A stretch of DNA of 64,000 nucleotides from Sesamum alatum. Taxonomy: Eukaryota; Streptophyta; Magnoliopsida; Lamiales; Pedaliaceae. The stretch is from NCBI GenBank assembly GCA_034509735.1, contig JACGWO010000004.1:17527395-17591394 (forward strand), written 5' to 3'. The notes under the pieces are model-generated. The model made no database searches, was not told where the DNA came from, and worked only from the letters and a program-made list of their open reading frames with translations. Shown one piece after another: positions 46,722 to 59,097 of this stretch (the first letter of the stretch is position 1; each line of letters opens with the position of its first letter). A program made the translations under genes and the position numbers.

Positions 46722-48377
46722 TTCAAAACACCTAGTGAAAGTGTTCTGGGGGTAGGTATGTTTGAGAATATCAGTCAGATTTTATAAACAATTTGAAACT
46801 AAAACACAAGTAACCGCGTTGGAACAAAGCGATAAACAATTAGATATGTTGTTTTACGGTAAAATAAAAAGGAGACTTACAACGAGAATTGTATCGTAAC
46901 AATTCTCGGTCCAAGTAAATTCACCAAACCGAATCGCAAATAAATTTGCTCGCTTTGAAGAAATTACAATCCATACTGTATTATTGCATTTATACCGTAG
47001 AAAAATGTCAAAATCGTGAGGGCAACATGATTTGTTCCGGCAACTTTTGCAAAATCCGGCACCGAAAGGACCAAAATCGCGAAATGTCAAAAAATTACAG
47101 GACTATTTGCAACTTTGAAAAGATAAAAAATAAAAATATCAAAGTACTATAATTATAGGACCAAAAAATTATTAAAGCCAAACAGAATAATGGCATTCGA
47201 AATCTGGCATTAAAAATCAGTCAAACCGTGCAGAAATGTTTGAAACAAAATCAGCTATTATTCAGGTTTAAAACATCTGATTTAAGAGCATTAAACACAG
47301 TTGTTTTGACTAATAATTTTTGAAATCACTTTCTATTTAAAGTCCAAATATCAAATGGATTCTATTGAAAAGAGATACATATATTGGCTATGATGCATGG
47401 ACACGGACACGGTGACACGGACACGATACGATACGATACGGACATGGCGACACGAAAAATTTCAAAAAATTAGGACACGACACGGCTATATATAATATAA
47501 TTTTTATATATATTCTAAATTTTTTTGTATAATTTATGAGATATAAAAAAATATCAAGATAATACTAAAATAAGAATGTCTTATATCTAAATTTTTAACC
47601 AAAATACATGAGTTCAAAAATATACATAATTAATTTATATTAAGTATGCAATAAAAACATTTCTAATCATCCCAATTTTGGTTTATATTAAAATATACAT
47701 AATTAGTTAAATTATCGTGATCATCTCTCAATTTGTTAGTAATTTCACCTCAAAACTTTTGGTTTGAGAGAAGTAAATTATTTTATTTATTTTTTAGCCA
47801 AAAACTCTTTTTTTTTAAAAAAAAAAGACAATTCAAAACTTTTTAAAATTATAAAAAAAAATCATAAACGGGTCCAAAACGTGTCGGACATGCCAACACC
47901 ATGTCCTTTTTTTTTCTTTTTTATTTTATATTTTCGGACACGCATTTGCCATGTCCGAGGCGTGTCTGACACGTGTCCAACACTGTATCGAGTAAATTTT
48001 CAGAGTGTCCGTGCATTAAGTATACTGGGACTGAGAAATTCACCCTAACGCCCGTGGTCGAAACCGGGATGGGCAGGCGGTTGCTGTGCGCGTGTGGGGC
48101 AATTCCATGTTCACTTTAGTTTTCATAACAATTCAAACGCAACTTGAACATTAAACTTAATATAATATGGGATAAAGGAAATGGGTGTAAAACACTCAAC
48201 CCCACATATACCTTATGTACACAATAAACTCCAACCTTTTTCCCCTCATATTTCTATGTGGGACAAAAGCAATTCTCCTCATTCTCAACATCTGATTTAT
48301 GGATTAACATATAATTGAACCCATAATGTAGAATATTTTATTGTTATAAATTGGCATCAAATATGCCAATTACAACA
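46722..48377 (-). repeat. Copia 5' LTR (right copy, inner border uncertain)
   Basis: Its right border at 48377 is secure. The left border is estimated by alignment with the left LTR (gattttataaac at 46778 matches 36055). The first about 50 bp are not recognisably similar, and I found no clear primer-binding site next to it. It carries a hAT MITE at 47388-48020 that the other LTR lacks. Confidence 0.65.
47388..48020. mobile_element. hAT-like MITE in the Copia LTR
   Basis: It is absent from the left LTR at the equivalent place, so the borders can be read directly. Flanks are tatattgg (47380-47387) and tatactgg (48021-48028), 8 bp with one mismatch. Ends are CTATGATGCATGGACACGG and, on the other strand, CTTAATGCACGGACAC. 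Repeats of gacacgg near both ends probably form transposase-binding sites. It has no transposase. Confidence 0.75.
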
Positions 48378-48640
48378 AGAAAAAATAATTATGTCGTTTG
48401 GATTAACATTTTGTAATTGATTACACAATATAAACTGAAGATAAATTCCATAACAACATCATTTTTAAGGTTAATGAAATAGTCAAGAAATTATTTAATG
48501 GGGCACAACAGGTAATTAGATGGAGAAATAATACGACTGGATCGATTGAAAACTACAAATTATAATTTTTATTAAAGTATTTTTTTTATTGAATTTAAAT
48601 TGAAACGTGATTATTGAGAAAGGTGGCAAATCGCAAAAAA
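48378..48640. repeat. LCAT 3' flank, copy 2, right part
   Basis: This continues the match to 2790-3045 (for example gaagataaattccataac and ggtaattagatg). Together with 35756-36011 it forms one duplicated block. Similarity ends near 48640. Confidence 0.82.
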
Positions 48641-49363
48641 ATTGCATTTGAAAATGCTTCTGAAAATTTATAAATTATATTTTACACTGCTTCTGGAAAT
48701 GCTTTATTTACAATCACGCCCTTGCCGTCACGGTTTAGATGGTTAGATGGATAAAGCTTATGTGAATAAAAACTTAGTGAAGTTTCAATGACCATCATCA
48801 TCCAGGGGCCATTATGTTTTATTGAATATTTTACCCTTGGTAATGTTTAGAAACTTATGAGGTGTAAATGTAATGTTGTATAGTTGAAATGAGATAAACG
48901 TGTTAAAATGCTTGTTGTGGAAGATTTCTATCTTTTTATTTACAGTAAAACCTCTATAAATTAATAATGTTGAGACCACTTAATTTTATTAATTTAAAAA
49001 GGCATTAATTAATAATTTATTAAGATAAAAAGATTTTTTGATTCAACGAACCTACATGATTCTTCATGAATAAAACATAAACATTGTATTGACTAAGTGA
49101 ATGATGTTCATGTACAATGTGACTAATTAAATATAATACACCCCCTTATAAAAAAAAACAAAGTTTATTGTAGTACGTAGTACTAGTTAAAACTTAATGC
49201 AAGTCACGTATGGTAAGGAAATCAACTACTACATAAACAACATCAAATATTCCTAATTAGCCAATCCGAATCAAAGCCAACCAACCACAGCTTCACATCT
49301 AAAAGGTGTCCAAGAATCAATTATGATAGATCAAATACGTAAAGGACTATGTAAGTTTTCCGC
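48641..49363. other. Intergenic DNA with an Emigrant-like MITE end
   Basis: cagtaaaacctctataaatt at 48943-48962, preceded by TA, matches the known terminal repeat of Emigrant/pogo-type MITEs. A matching right end is not seen, so it may be truncated or a solo terminus. Otherwise I see no gene. Confidence 0.5.
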
Positions 49364-52300
49364 TTATGCAACGCGATCCACCGGCACGTCGGCTCTTCCT
49401 ATCATCTCTCGGATCAAATGGTAGCGTCTAAGTATAGGTTTCGCCGTGTGATGATATCTTGGTTCCTTTGGTTGCGCAATAACCATGTTGTTATCACAAT
49501 GCACAACTACGCACTCGACAATGCTAGGTACCACACCTAACTCTTGGATGTAGTTTTTCATCCAAACTGCCTCTTTAGCAGTTTTCGAAACTGCTATGTA
49601 TTCAACCTCAGTGGTGGAGTCAGTTGTAGTAACTTTCTTGGAACTCTTCCAAGCAACTATCGCTCCATTAAGCTTAAATACATAACCGGACTGAGATTTA
49701 GCATCATCTACATCTGACTGGAAACTAGCATCACTATACCCTTCCAGTATCAATTCTTCATTGTTGTACACCAAGAACAAATTTTTAGTTCTTCTCAAAT
49801 ACTTAAGGATAATCTTGACGACAATCCAGTGTTGATCAGCAACATATTGTTAGAATTGGTAACCAGAAAGCTAATTAGAATGGTTGTTTTGGGAACTATT
49901 TCTCCAATCTTTATTGCAATAATATTATTATGATGAATAGAGTAAGTATTCATTAAAGCCTCATGTGTTTGTTGTGCTTACTACTTTCATTGAACGGCGT
50001 TTCAATGTCACAACAAATGCCCATAAACCGAATGGTTAAACTCGTGGAGTTGGGATGCGCATAGGTTGGCAACTATGAAACCAACTTTTGAGGGTCGGTC
50101 TGAAATGTTCCAAGTCAAGAACCTAGAGACTGGGTATTGAGTGTCCTATAGAGACTTGCACTAAGTATTGTATTCATTGGATGAGTGTCGTGTTTCATTG
50201 GTGACAGATGTTGGACGTCTATGCAATTTTAGTAGGTTTGTTTGACCAGGGTTATTGAGCTGGCTAAACTGAATCGGCGAGAGTCATCACATGAAAGCCT
50301 TAGAGGCTTGGTCGGTATGACTAGAACTCCTCGGCTTTGGTACTACAATATTAGTCCTCAACTTGAGAAACCATGGCGATCCATTCATATGATGATTGTA
50401 TCTTGGATCTAGCAAGAGATGTTCGTACCTGGGATGCGTTCATTATAAGCTCTTTGAGTCTGTAGCCACAACGATTGGTCGAGTAGAGATGGTTTCCTAT
50501 GTCGATCGATAGAGCAATCACGTCTCGAGTTATTAAGCATAGATGTCTAGTCAGGATGGAAACCGATGTGCAATTTCATGCCTTAAAATTAGACCAGGAG
50601 ATGGTTGATGGAAGGATCGTAATCGTATGGAACCCAGGAGCCTAAATGTTCACGCCAACATTCACCTTATCTCTAGTGCCATGCACCGTTGCTAGATGGC
50701 CATCCATGACGACGGGTGTTATTGATTAATGGTTAATTGGAAAACAGTTAATTAAACTGGATTTAATTGATCAATTGTGTTGGACACAAGCCCAAGTTAA
50801 TTGATCAATAGTTAATGTGTGATGTGCTAATGTTTGGTTTAGATTAAACCAATTTACATGTATAGATTGTGCTGGCTGTCTACTTATTGAGTTGCAGGCT
50901 CACTCCTCTGCAAATATTTTTCAGGTGTAAATTCTGGTTGTGTTCACTCTTGAGGGATAGGTCAACGTTGTACAATAAGTTTGGTCGGGCCAGTATGCGG
51001 TGTTCTCCTCACAAAGTCAATATGATTAGAAGTCACAAGTTTTCAGAATATCTACATTAAAGAGAGAATGACTTGTGAATAGATTATTAATATTCTGCGC
51101 TGCTATATGAGAAAGAGATATGTATAAGTGTTGTGGATAAGTAGGTACTTCAGTTAGTTATGTTGATAAACTATGTTATATAATCAACTATGAATTGGTT
51201 CATGTTATCTATAAAAATAATGTTAATAATGTGTAACCTTTAGGCAACATAGAATCGTATTATCGTTAGGGTATGAAATCTAGTGGTATTAGACTATATT
51301 TTAATAGGGGGTGGACAACTGTCCTCCCACTTACTTTTTTATAGACACATGGATCATACTCGTTCTTGATGAAATCGTAGCTCTTTGTCACCTCATCGAA
51401 ATGAATGTTCAACTTTGGGATGCCTGTTTGAGTCCATAAATGGACCTCTGGAGTTTGCAAACCTTTTGCTCACTCCCCTTTGATATGAAACCTTCCGGTT
51501 GATCTATAGATCTCTTCTTCAACAAAGCCGTTGAGGAACGCCGTTTTCACATCCATTTGTCATATTTTGTAGTCATAATACGTTGTTATGACAAGTAAGA
51601 TCCTAATGGATATGGTTGTGGCTAACGACAAATATGTGTCCTCAAAATCCACCCTGGATCTTTGAGTATAACCCTTCGCCACTAGTCGTGCCTTGAAGAT
51701 CGTTACCTCCCCATCCGCCCCAAGTTTCCTTTTGTAGACCTATTTGTATCCCACGAACCTAACACCTTTAGGTGGATCTATCAAGGTCCATACCTTGCTG
51801 GAATACATGGAGTCCATTTCAGATCTCATGGCCTCAAGCTATTTTCGTGAATCAATGTCGAACATCACATCTCCAAACATCCTACGATCATTATCAACTG
51901 ACTGGTCAATCCTAGCATACCGTATCTCTTAAGCAGAGAGATACTCCAGACCTTTGGAGGGTTTAGGTGCCGTTAGCAGGCAAGAGTTGATGATGAAGTC
52001 ACTTTTGCTTCAAGGGTTGCTTCACTTGACTCTTGAAGCAACAATTCCTCTCGTTAAATATTTGATGAAAAACCTTTTTTCCAGAAACACTATATTTATT
52101 GAAACAAACACTTTTTGTCTTGAGGGATTATAAAAGAAGTGTCTTGCAATTTCCATTGCCATTTAAGTACTCACCCCCTCGATCGGATTGAAAGACTTTG
52201 ATTTTGCGACCAATTTGGTTTTCTACTTCAAGTCTGAACTTTTTGAACTTTTTGAATGCTTCAGACTTGTACTTCATTAAGTAAACATAACCATACTGCG

Positions 52301-53000
52301 AATGATCGTGGTTAAAGGTTATGAAGTAGTTGAACTCACCTTTGGCCTGAGTTGTTAGTGGCCTATAGACATCTGTATAGATAAAATTCAACGGACCCTT
52401 GGCAAGACTACTTTGTCCAAAAAGGTTTTGCCGTCATTTTTCCTTTTAGACAGAATCACAAGTCGATAGGGCATTCTAAATCCTCTTCTAGATTCTTATA
52501 CTCCAACTTCTTAATTCTATCTTAGGATATATGACCTAGTCTAGCATGCCAAGTCTATGCATTTACTTAGTTATTCAATTCTCTTTTGGTTGAACATTCA
52601 CAATCGTATTATGGTATGTGAACAACATATAAACCATTATGTAATTTCTCAAGCATAAATATAGAACCATTTTTCATAAAATAATAATATTTTTCAGTAA
52701 TAAAAATCTTGTAGCCCTCCTCATCAAGTATAAGGATCGATACAATATTATTATCATGCCAGGTACAAAATAACATTTGTTCAACACTATCCTAACATCA
52801 GTGCTAACAACCAAATGTTCTGGTAAGATGATTATTCTCAAGTATAACGAAAAATAAATTCTTAGACATATTGATCTATATCAAAATAAGAGAAAGTAGA
52901 AATAAATATTCATTCTTAATGTAAAATATAATATTTGACTTGGTCTTTTATTCATAAATTACTCCCACTATTTCTTCAAAATTCACTCACTGTCAAGTGG
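49364..53000 (-). pseudogene. Degenerate Ty1/Copia polyprotein, second element
   Basis: In minus-strand order: integrase at 52391-52128 (GEFNYFITFNHDHSQYGYVYL, KVFQSDRGGEYLNG); integrase C-terminus to RT start at about 51930-51480, with stops; RT at 51460-51266 (PCVYKKVSGRTVV); and, after an interruption, RNase H at 49798-49364 (YSDASFQSDVDDAKSQSGYVF, AWKSSKKVTTTDSTTEVEY). The segment from RT residue VSG to the NPGADHW-like region, including the YVDD box, is missing around the inserted LTR. The sequence differs from the Copia at 38-45 kb. No LTR pair could be assigned. Confidence 0.8.
49848..51249 (+). mobile_element. Solo-LTR-like insertion in the second Copia element
   Basis: It starts TGTTAGAATTGGTAACC, like the LTR that ends at 57310 (minus strand, TGTTAGAATAGGTGACC). 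It shares with both LTRs at 55.4-59.1 kb the reverse complement of the phrase ggtccatggcactagag and a neighbouring cctaaatgttc. The right end, aggcaaca near 51249, is tentative. I find no target duplication, and the coding sequence on each side does not meet, so a deletion accompanied or followed the insertion. Confidence 0.55.
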
Positions 53001-53713
53001 GCTTTAGGGAAACATTTTCCTAGTGGGCTTGAGGTGTTCAAAAATTTTCATATCCTATTTTTACGATTCACATGAAAATCATTTTATGGGAGGTTATTCT
53101 TTACCATTCTCATCTCCATGAGATCCCCAAATAATTTTACCTTGCCTTTTTAAATGTTTTTTAGGGTATTTGGGAGCAAAGTCTGTCTTTGAAACTTAAA
53201 GGAAAAAGAGATATTTTTAAATCAGAACCTAAAAGTACTTTGATAAGAGATTCTAGATTTTGCTGTTTTTATTTATTTTTTAAATAAATTCAATTTCACT
53301 TTTGAGCTATTTTACTTTCATTACAAGAATCTTACTCCAATTTTTTTCTAGATATATGATTCAAAGTTGTACACTTAAAGTTGATATTGATTTTTCAAAT
53401 ATTTAAATGATTTAACACTCCTAAAATTTATAATTTCACAATATTAATATTTGAAATTGTTTATGTTTTATTTGCTCTAATTTTTGATATTATTCTTACA
53501 CTACAAAAAAATATAAACCAACCCCCTTAGATTAATTAATTGAAAAACATTTTTTTTTGTCACACAAATTAATTTATTGTGAAATAATAAAAAAGTGTAT
53601 TATTTAATTTGGTTGGTTGACATATTAATTGAATATCACTTTTATTACTAATTATTTGATTAATTTTGTTATCTATAGAGTATAATATTGTTGAATGCTG
53701 ATTTTAAAAGTGT
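53001..53713. other. AT-rich intergenic DNA
   Basis: No gene is seen. cactacaaaaaaatataaacc near 53502 resembles a CACTA-type terminus, but no partner end or subterminal repeats were found. Confidence 0.45.
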
Positions 53714-53954
53714 GTAAGAAGTGGGCTTATTTATTATCTTAATTCAAAATAATATAAAACTAACACAATTAATATTTAAATAAAATAGGTAATATTAATA
53801 GTAAAAGTCGAACTCAAAGAGTTCGACTTTGCAATTCAATTTTTTTTTTTTATATTTTAAGACCTCAGAAGTCGAACTTACAAAGCTCGACTTCTAAAGT
53901 TGATTTTTGTAAGTTCGACCTCGAAAGCTGAACTCACGTGTTCGTTCGGCGTTT

Positions 53955-54559
53955 TTTTCTTTTTTTTTTTAAATTGACATGGAAACGCCTTGGATCCTCC
54001 ATTTTGGGCTCTCCATCTGGGCCTTCCTTCTTCTCCACCAAATGCATAAAAAATAAAATCCTCTTTCCTATTCTACTCTCATTACATATGTAAAAAGAAA
54101 CCCCAGCGAAAATCCGGGGGGAGTACATTAGGAGAGAGAAAGAATGTTTTATTATTCCAAGGCAACTAGAAGGGGAGAAGGAGAAAGCAAAAAGAGGCAC
54201 ACAGGCCCAACATAAATTAAACCATACATTCGGTCTAGGGTTCGCGATCATCCATTTCTATTAAACGTACATAATCACATGATCCAATCACATAAACACA
54301 TGCTAATATTCCATGATTACCAATCACATCAATCCATGATAAATAAATGAGCTACGTATGAAAAATATGGTACAACCGTTGGCAACAACCTTTCTCGTTT
54401 AGGAAGACCCTTCCTCATTTTTTGTAGGTAAGTAATTCCCGGGATTCCGAATCCAATACATTCAACCTCCCAAATAATGTTCTAAGAGAAAATATGCAAA
54501 ATTAAATAAAACGAATTTTTCAGAATAATCCAAAAAATTAAAATAACGAGAAAATGATG
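53955..54559. other. MULE interior, unassigned
   Basis: Mixed sequence with no recognisable gene. It includes a GA-rich patch (54130-54200) and repeated aatcacat phrases (54240-54340). Confidence 0.4.
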
Positions 54560-55160
54560 ATGTCAACCGTCTGCCGCCACCGGCAGCACTCTGCCGGCGC
54601 CCACAGGTCAGCAGGCCCAGCCTGCTGTCCTTGCACGCGCACCTGGTCGGCAGCGCTGCGCATGCCCGCAGGCACCTCTGCCCGCGCGCGCCAACCTGCC
54701 GCGCCGCCTGCGTGCGCCTGCTTTGCGCAGGCCGCGCGCACGCACGCGCATCGGGCGCTCCTGGCGGCGCGGCCTCCCTGCACGCAAGTCGCGCGCGAGC
54801 ACGCGCATCAGGCTTGCCAACCGGGCGTGCACGCACAGACTCAGTTGTCTGCGTGCGCGCGCGCCTAGTGGCGCCGCCTCATGCGCGTGCTCGTGCACGG
54901 CTTCCTAGCCGCGTGTCTGGGCGCGCAGGCGCCCCAACGTGTTGGCCTGGCGCGCGAGCTTCCCTGCCTACATGCCCGTGCGCCCGGCCATCTGTCTGCG
55001 CCTGTCGCCCGGCCGCGAGCCCGGTGGCCTAAACCGCGTGCGCCGTGTGCACCTGGCGAAGGCAGCCGCGCGTAGGCTCCTCTGCTTGCACACGCCCGCC
55101 TCGCCTGAGTGCATAGTATGTGCGGTCAGCCACTGGCTGGCCGCGTGCGACGTTTTCTCC
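54560..55160. other. Very GC-rich, CpG-rich island in Copia leader
   Basis: About 600 bp consist mostly of GC, full of GCGC, CGCGCG and TGCGCG words, in DNA that is otherwise about one-third GC. Because stops are rare at such composition, all frames are open and give Arg/Ala/Cys/Pro-rich translations. I do not regard any of them as a gene. It lies between the PBS of the LTR at 55362 and the MULE interior, so it is probably the 5' leader of that Copia element. Confidence 0.6.
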
Positions 55161-55339
55161 GTTTTATTCGTTTTTGCCCCCATTTCCCAAGAAAAAACAG
55201 AAAAACCAACAGTACCAAAATCATACATAATTAAAAGCAAGAAAACGACATGCTTTACGATAAAAATATCAAGAAATAATTAAAACATGCCATACACGTT
55301 TTCATGCTTAGAACGCACACATAACCCTAGGCCTATAGA

Positions 55340-55361
55340 CCTAACCAGGTTCTGATACCAT
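55340..55361 (-). promoter_or_regulatory. Copia primer-binding site
   Basis: On the minus strand, ATGGTATCAGAACCTGG directly follows the CA end of the LTR, matching the 3' end of initiator-Met tRNA apart from one base. Confidence 0.75.
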
Positions 55362-57310
55362 TGAAAGCTTTGGGTAGGCGTGTGGATCGTCCCGGGAGTA
55401 GTGCAAATGCAGATGCGCGGTATAATTTAAATTACAAAAATTTAAACATGCATAAATATATATTACATAAACACGTTCAAGGGGTGTACCCTTGAAACTC
55501 CCGGGCGTTCAGTGTATCTCAAGAATAATAAAAGGCATACACAGCAATCATGGAGGCCCTAGGATTCGAAAATAAAGAGGACGAAAAAGATAAACCGAAA
55601 ACCTATCTATTGTCGTTTTCGCCTTCTAACCAGTACTCGCGTTGTTCCCCGATTTACTCCAAGATCTCGTATAGGAGACCCTCTAATTCGTGACACGCAA
55701 TCCGCCCACATATCTTGGTCTTCGTGCTAGCGAAAGAGCAAGTATATTTTGGAGAAGACGGATCGATCAAACGTTATTAATTTAACGAGATCAATCCTCC
55801 TTTAATGTTTAATTGTTAATACAAAAGAACAAGAAAACACTTTCTTGGAAGGAGGGAGAGGCGCGGCCGAGAGAGGGAGAGGGAGTACACGAGTGTGTGT
55901 GTGTGTGTTTCAAAAATCATCATCTTCTTCAATTTGTGTGCTAAGGAGTATTTATAGAAGAGGAATCCTATTCCTCTTCAAGTTCCCTACACTTTGGAGA
56001 CTCCACCACAACTAGGATTTGACCTAGTCAAATCCTAGTCAAATCTAGCTTCTTTGGTCAAACCAATCTAAGTCATAGATCTCTCCCTTTAATCTCAACC
56101 ATCGATTTAATTTAATGAAATATTTAAATCCTATTTATATATTCCAAGGGCAATAAATAAATATATTAAATATAAATATTTATTCCAAACCCATTAAATT
56201 AATTTCTAATAAATCTAATTTATTAGATAAATCCCTTTTATCTAATAAAAGGAATTAATTCTTCCCAAGAAAAATAAGGACCCGATTAAATCCAATTTAA
56301 TCGCTCCATTTGTCCAAATATTTAATTCTAAATTACATACTTTTATGTGTGCGGATTGTGTGTGATTCTTTAAGTTCACCTTCAGCTAGACTTGGTTGGA
56401 TTCCTAGAATCCGCCCGTTACTATGGGTGGCCATCTACCAACGGTCCATGGCACTAGAGACTAGGTGAATATACGGGGATGAACATTTAGGCTCTATGGT
56501 ACAACTATCCTTCCGTCTACGGTCTCACCACTTAGGATCTAGAGCACGGATAATGCAGGTACCCATTTTGGACCTAAGTGTCGGTCTGTCCTCTACTAAA
56601 CACCGCAAGGGAAACCTTCCCTTCTGTTCAGTTACTATGACCACAGATTTTAGGGACAAGACACAAAGCATTTGTGAGACACAACTGTCAACACCTTTTG
56701 AGAGGAGACAGATCCTTTCTTGGAAACAACTGTCACTCTGTACACCGGAGCTGCACTAAATATGGCTTATGACTACTCAAGTGCATCTTGGCAATCTCTC
56801 ACCATATCTAAGATACAACCCTGATGTATAGGTAAACTCAGCAATTCCTCAAGTTAAAGGACTTGACCTGTACCGTTGGAACTGGGAACACACGTCATAC
56901 CTCACCTCAGTCAGCTGCTCCCTAGCAGGCCAATCCACTAATACTGCTTAGACGATCCTCGTCACCCGTCGATGAAATACGACAGCAGATGCTTAGTGCA
57001 AGTCTCAAGGGGAATCTCGGTACCCACTTTCGAGATTCCTTGACTTGGAGATTTCCGGACTGATTCGGCGGAACTGATTTCATAGACCTACCTCCAAGCG
57101 TAGTCCCAGTCCCCGAAATGTGTTTTCAGTCCGTGGGCTTTGTTTGCGTAGTGAACAGATATATAAAGCAGATAAAGTGAAACAAACAAAGTAAATGCCA
57201 AATGAATTGACCTTCTTATTCATTAATGATTTATTAAAACCACGAAATTGTTCAGACAATAGGTTACAATTCGCCTACCAAGATTGGCTACATGGTCACC
57301 TATTCTAACA
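55362..57310 (-). repeat. Copia LTR 1
   Basis: On the minus strand it starts TGTTAGAATAGG (57310) and ends CTTTCA (55362). It includes the phrase ggtccatggcactagag (56440-56456) shared with LTR 2 and with the insertion at 49.8 kb. A primer-binding site abuts its left side, so it is a 5' LTR. The matching 3' LTR is not in the window at the expected place, so the element is truncated. Confidence 0.75.
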
Positions 57311-57361
57311 AATAACATGTAAATCCTATAGCCACAACACCGAACCGGGCTCTGATACCAC

Positions 57362-59091
57362 TGAAAGAATCGGGTACGGCCCGGGAACGCAACGGAAGCA
57401 TAAAAACGTTAATTTAAAGGATAAATTTAAAACGGGTTCAAAGGGGTGTTCCCTTTGAAGTTCCTGGGCGTTTGGTGTTTGTCATAGCATAAATAAAGAA
57501 GGAGAATATGCTGGACATGTGGCTAAAGGAAGAAAATAAAAAGATACATGAAAATGTAAAGAAAACCAACCTTAGATCATCACACGTAAAACCGGTACAT
57601 GCGTTGTTCTCTTTCTCGTTTCTCCTTCCGTTCACTTGAGGATCCAAATTAGAATCCCTCTAATTTGTCCACACCACACTATATAATAGTTCTATAATCT
57701 ATTGCTAGATAGAAATAGAGAAGTGAAGAAGAAACACTTCCAAAACAACACTATTGATTAGTGCTTTTGGAATGTTTTAGTTCAAACCTTTCCAAAAGGT
57801 ATGAACACAAGGAGGAGAGATTTTCAGAGATTTTTGGAGAGTTTTTGAGGGAAAAATTCATGCAAGCTAGTACCATACAAGTTATGTGAATGATTTTGTG
57901 TATGTAGAGATGTTGAATTCAAAATTCAACTTCTCTTGTCAACTTCCAAAGTAACCTACATACACACACCATTATCTACATAACCATGCATCATTATAGC
58001 AAATAAAACCACCCACCAAACCATATAAAGGCTGGTCACATGTGCCTCACATGTGGAAGATTTTAATTCTTCCTTCACTTGCTATAAATTGAATTTTTCC
58101 ATGGACTAGGACTACTAGTCTTGGACTTTTATTTAATCTAATTAAATTAAGTCCAACAAAGTCCATTGGGCATTAATTAATCCAATTAATCTCAATCCAA
58201 TTGAAGCCCATAAGTTTATTTAATCCAAATAAATAAACATAAGTCCGAACTCTAATTAATTGATCCAATCAATTAATTAATCCAAACCCGATAAATTAAT
58301 CCAATTAATTTAAAGGTTCTAAGTCCAAAATTTAACTAATCCAATTAATTAATTCTTGGACCATCCATCAAATGGATTTCCCAATAAATGATCTAATCAT
58401 TTATTTTTCTCCTTGAATTAATTTAATCCAATTAAATTAATTCGCTTCTTCTAGAATTAATTCCAAATTAATTCTACCAATTCCATAGTGATTTGTGTGT
58501 GACTCTTTAGGTTCACCCTCAGCTAGACTTGGGCTTGTGTCTAGCACAATTGGTCAATTAAATCTAATTTAATTAACTAATTTCCAATTAACCATTAATC
58601 AAAAAACGCCCGTCACCATGGGTGGCCGTCTAGCAACGGTCCATGGCACTAGAGACTAGGTGAATGTTGGCGCGAACATTTTTAGGCTCCCGAGTTCCAT
58701 ACGAGTACGGTCCTTCCATCATCCGTCTCCTGGTCTAAGTCTAGGGCGTGGAATTTGGAGTCGGTTCCCATCCTGGACTAGAAAACTATGCTCAATAACT
58801 CGAGACGCGTTTGCTCTATTGATCAACGTAGGAAACCATTCCCTACTCGACCAATCGCTGTGGCCACAGACTTAAAGAGTTTAAATCGTCTCAGAGCGCA
58901 TAGGACACTTAACTGTCATATACTGACAGGTGACGGATCCTATCTTGGAATCCACCGTCCTCAATACATATTCCGACTGCACTGTATAAGGCTTATAATG
59001 AACGTATCCTAGATACGAACATCTCTTGCTAGACCCTAGATACAACCTTCATATGCATGTGATTGCCATGATTCCTCAAGTCCGAGGACTA
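57362..59091 (-). repeat. Copia LTR 2, truncated by a foldback
   Basis: It ends TGAAAGAATCGG at 57362 (plus-strand view), next to its own primer-binding site (gggctctgataccac, 57347-57361). It shares with LTR 1 the order tgtgtgactctttaggttcacc, ccatggcactagagactagg and attcctcaag. Similarity stops near 59090, where the foldback begins. Only 51 bp of its internal region remain before LTR 1. Confidence 0.7.
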
Positions 59092-59097
59092 ATAAAA

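Larger units (their letters stand above)
36012..48377 (-). mobile_element. Ty1/Copia retrotransposon (12.4 kb with nested insertions)
   Basis: It starts TGTTGGGAAAAG and ends CAATTACAACA, flanked by agaat (36007-36011) and agaaa (48378-48382), a 5-bp duplication with one mismatch. The flanking DNA is one continuous match to the LCAT 3' flank, which independently fixes both borders. Coding is on the minus strand in Copia order (gag, protease, integrase, RT, RNase H). Stops are frequent. Three younger elements sit inside: a solo LTR (41789-44170), a MULE (45032-46558) and a hAT MITE (47388-48020). Confidence 0.88.

Noticed and set aside
53502..53522. CACTACAAAAA-like sequence as the start of another CACTA element
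   Set aside because: No opposite end, no subterminal repeats and no transposase nearby; may be chance.
54462..55283. Many overlapping ORFs on both strands
   Set aside because: GC-rich DNA lacks stop codons; Arg/Ala/Cys-rich translations in all frames show no domain.
55340..55361. tRNA-like sequences tggtatcagag (also at 15.97, 28.25 and 57.35 kb)
   Set aside because: These are primer-binding sites complementary to initiator-Met tRNA, too short to be tRNA genes.
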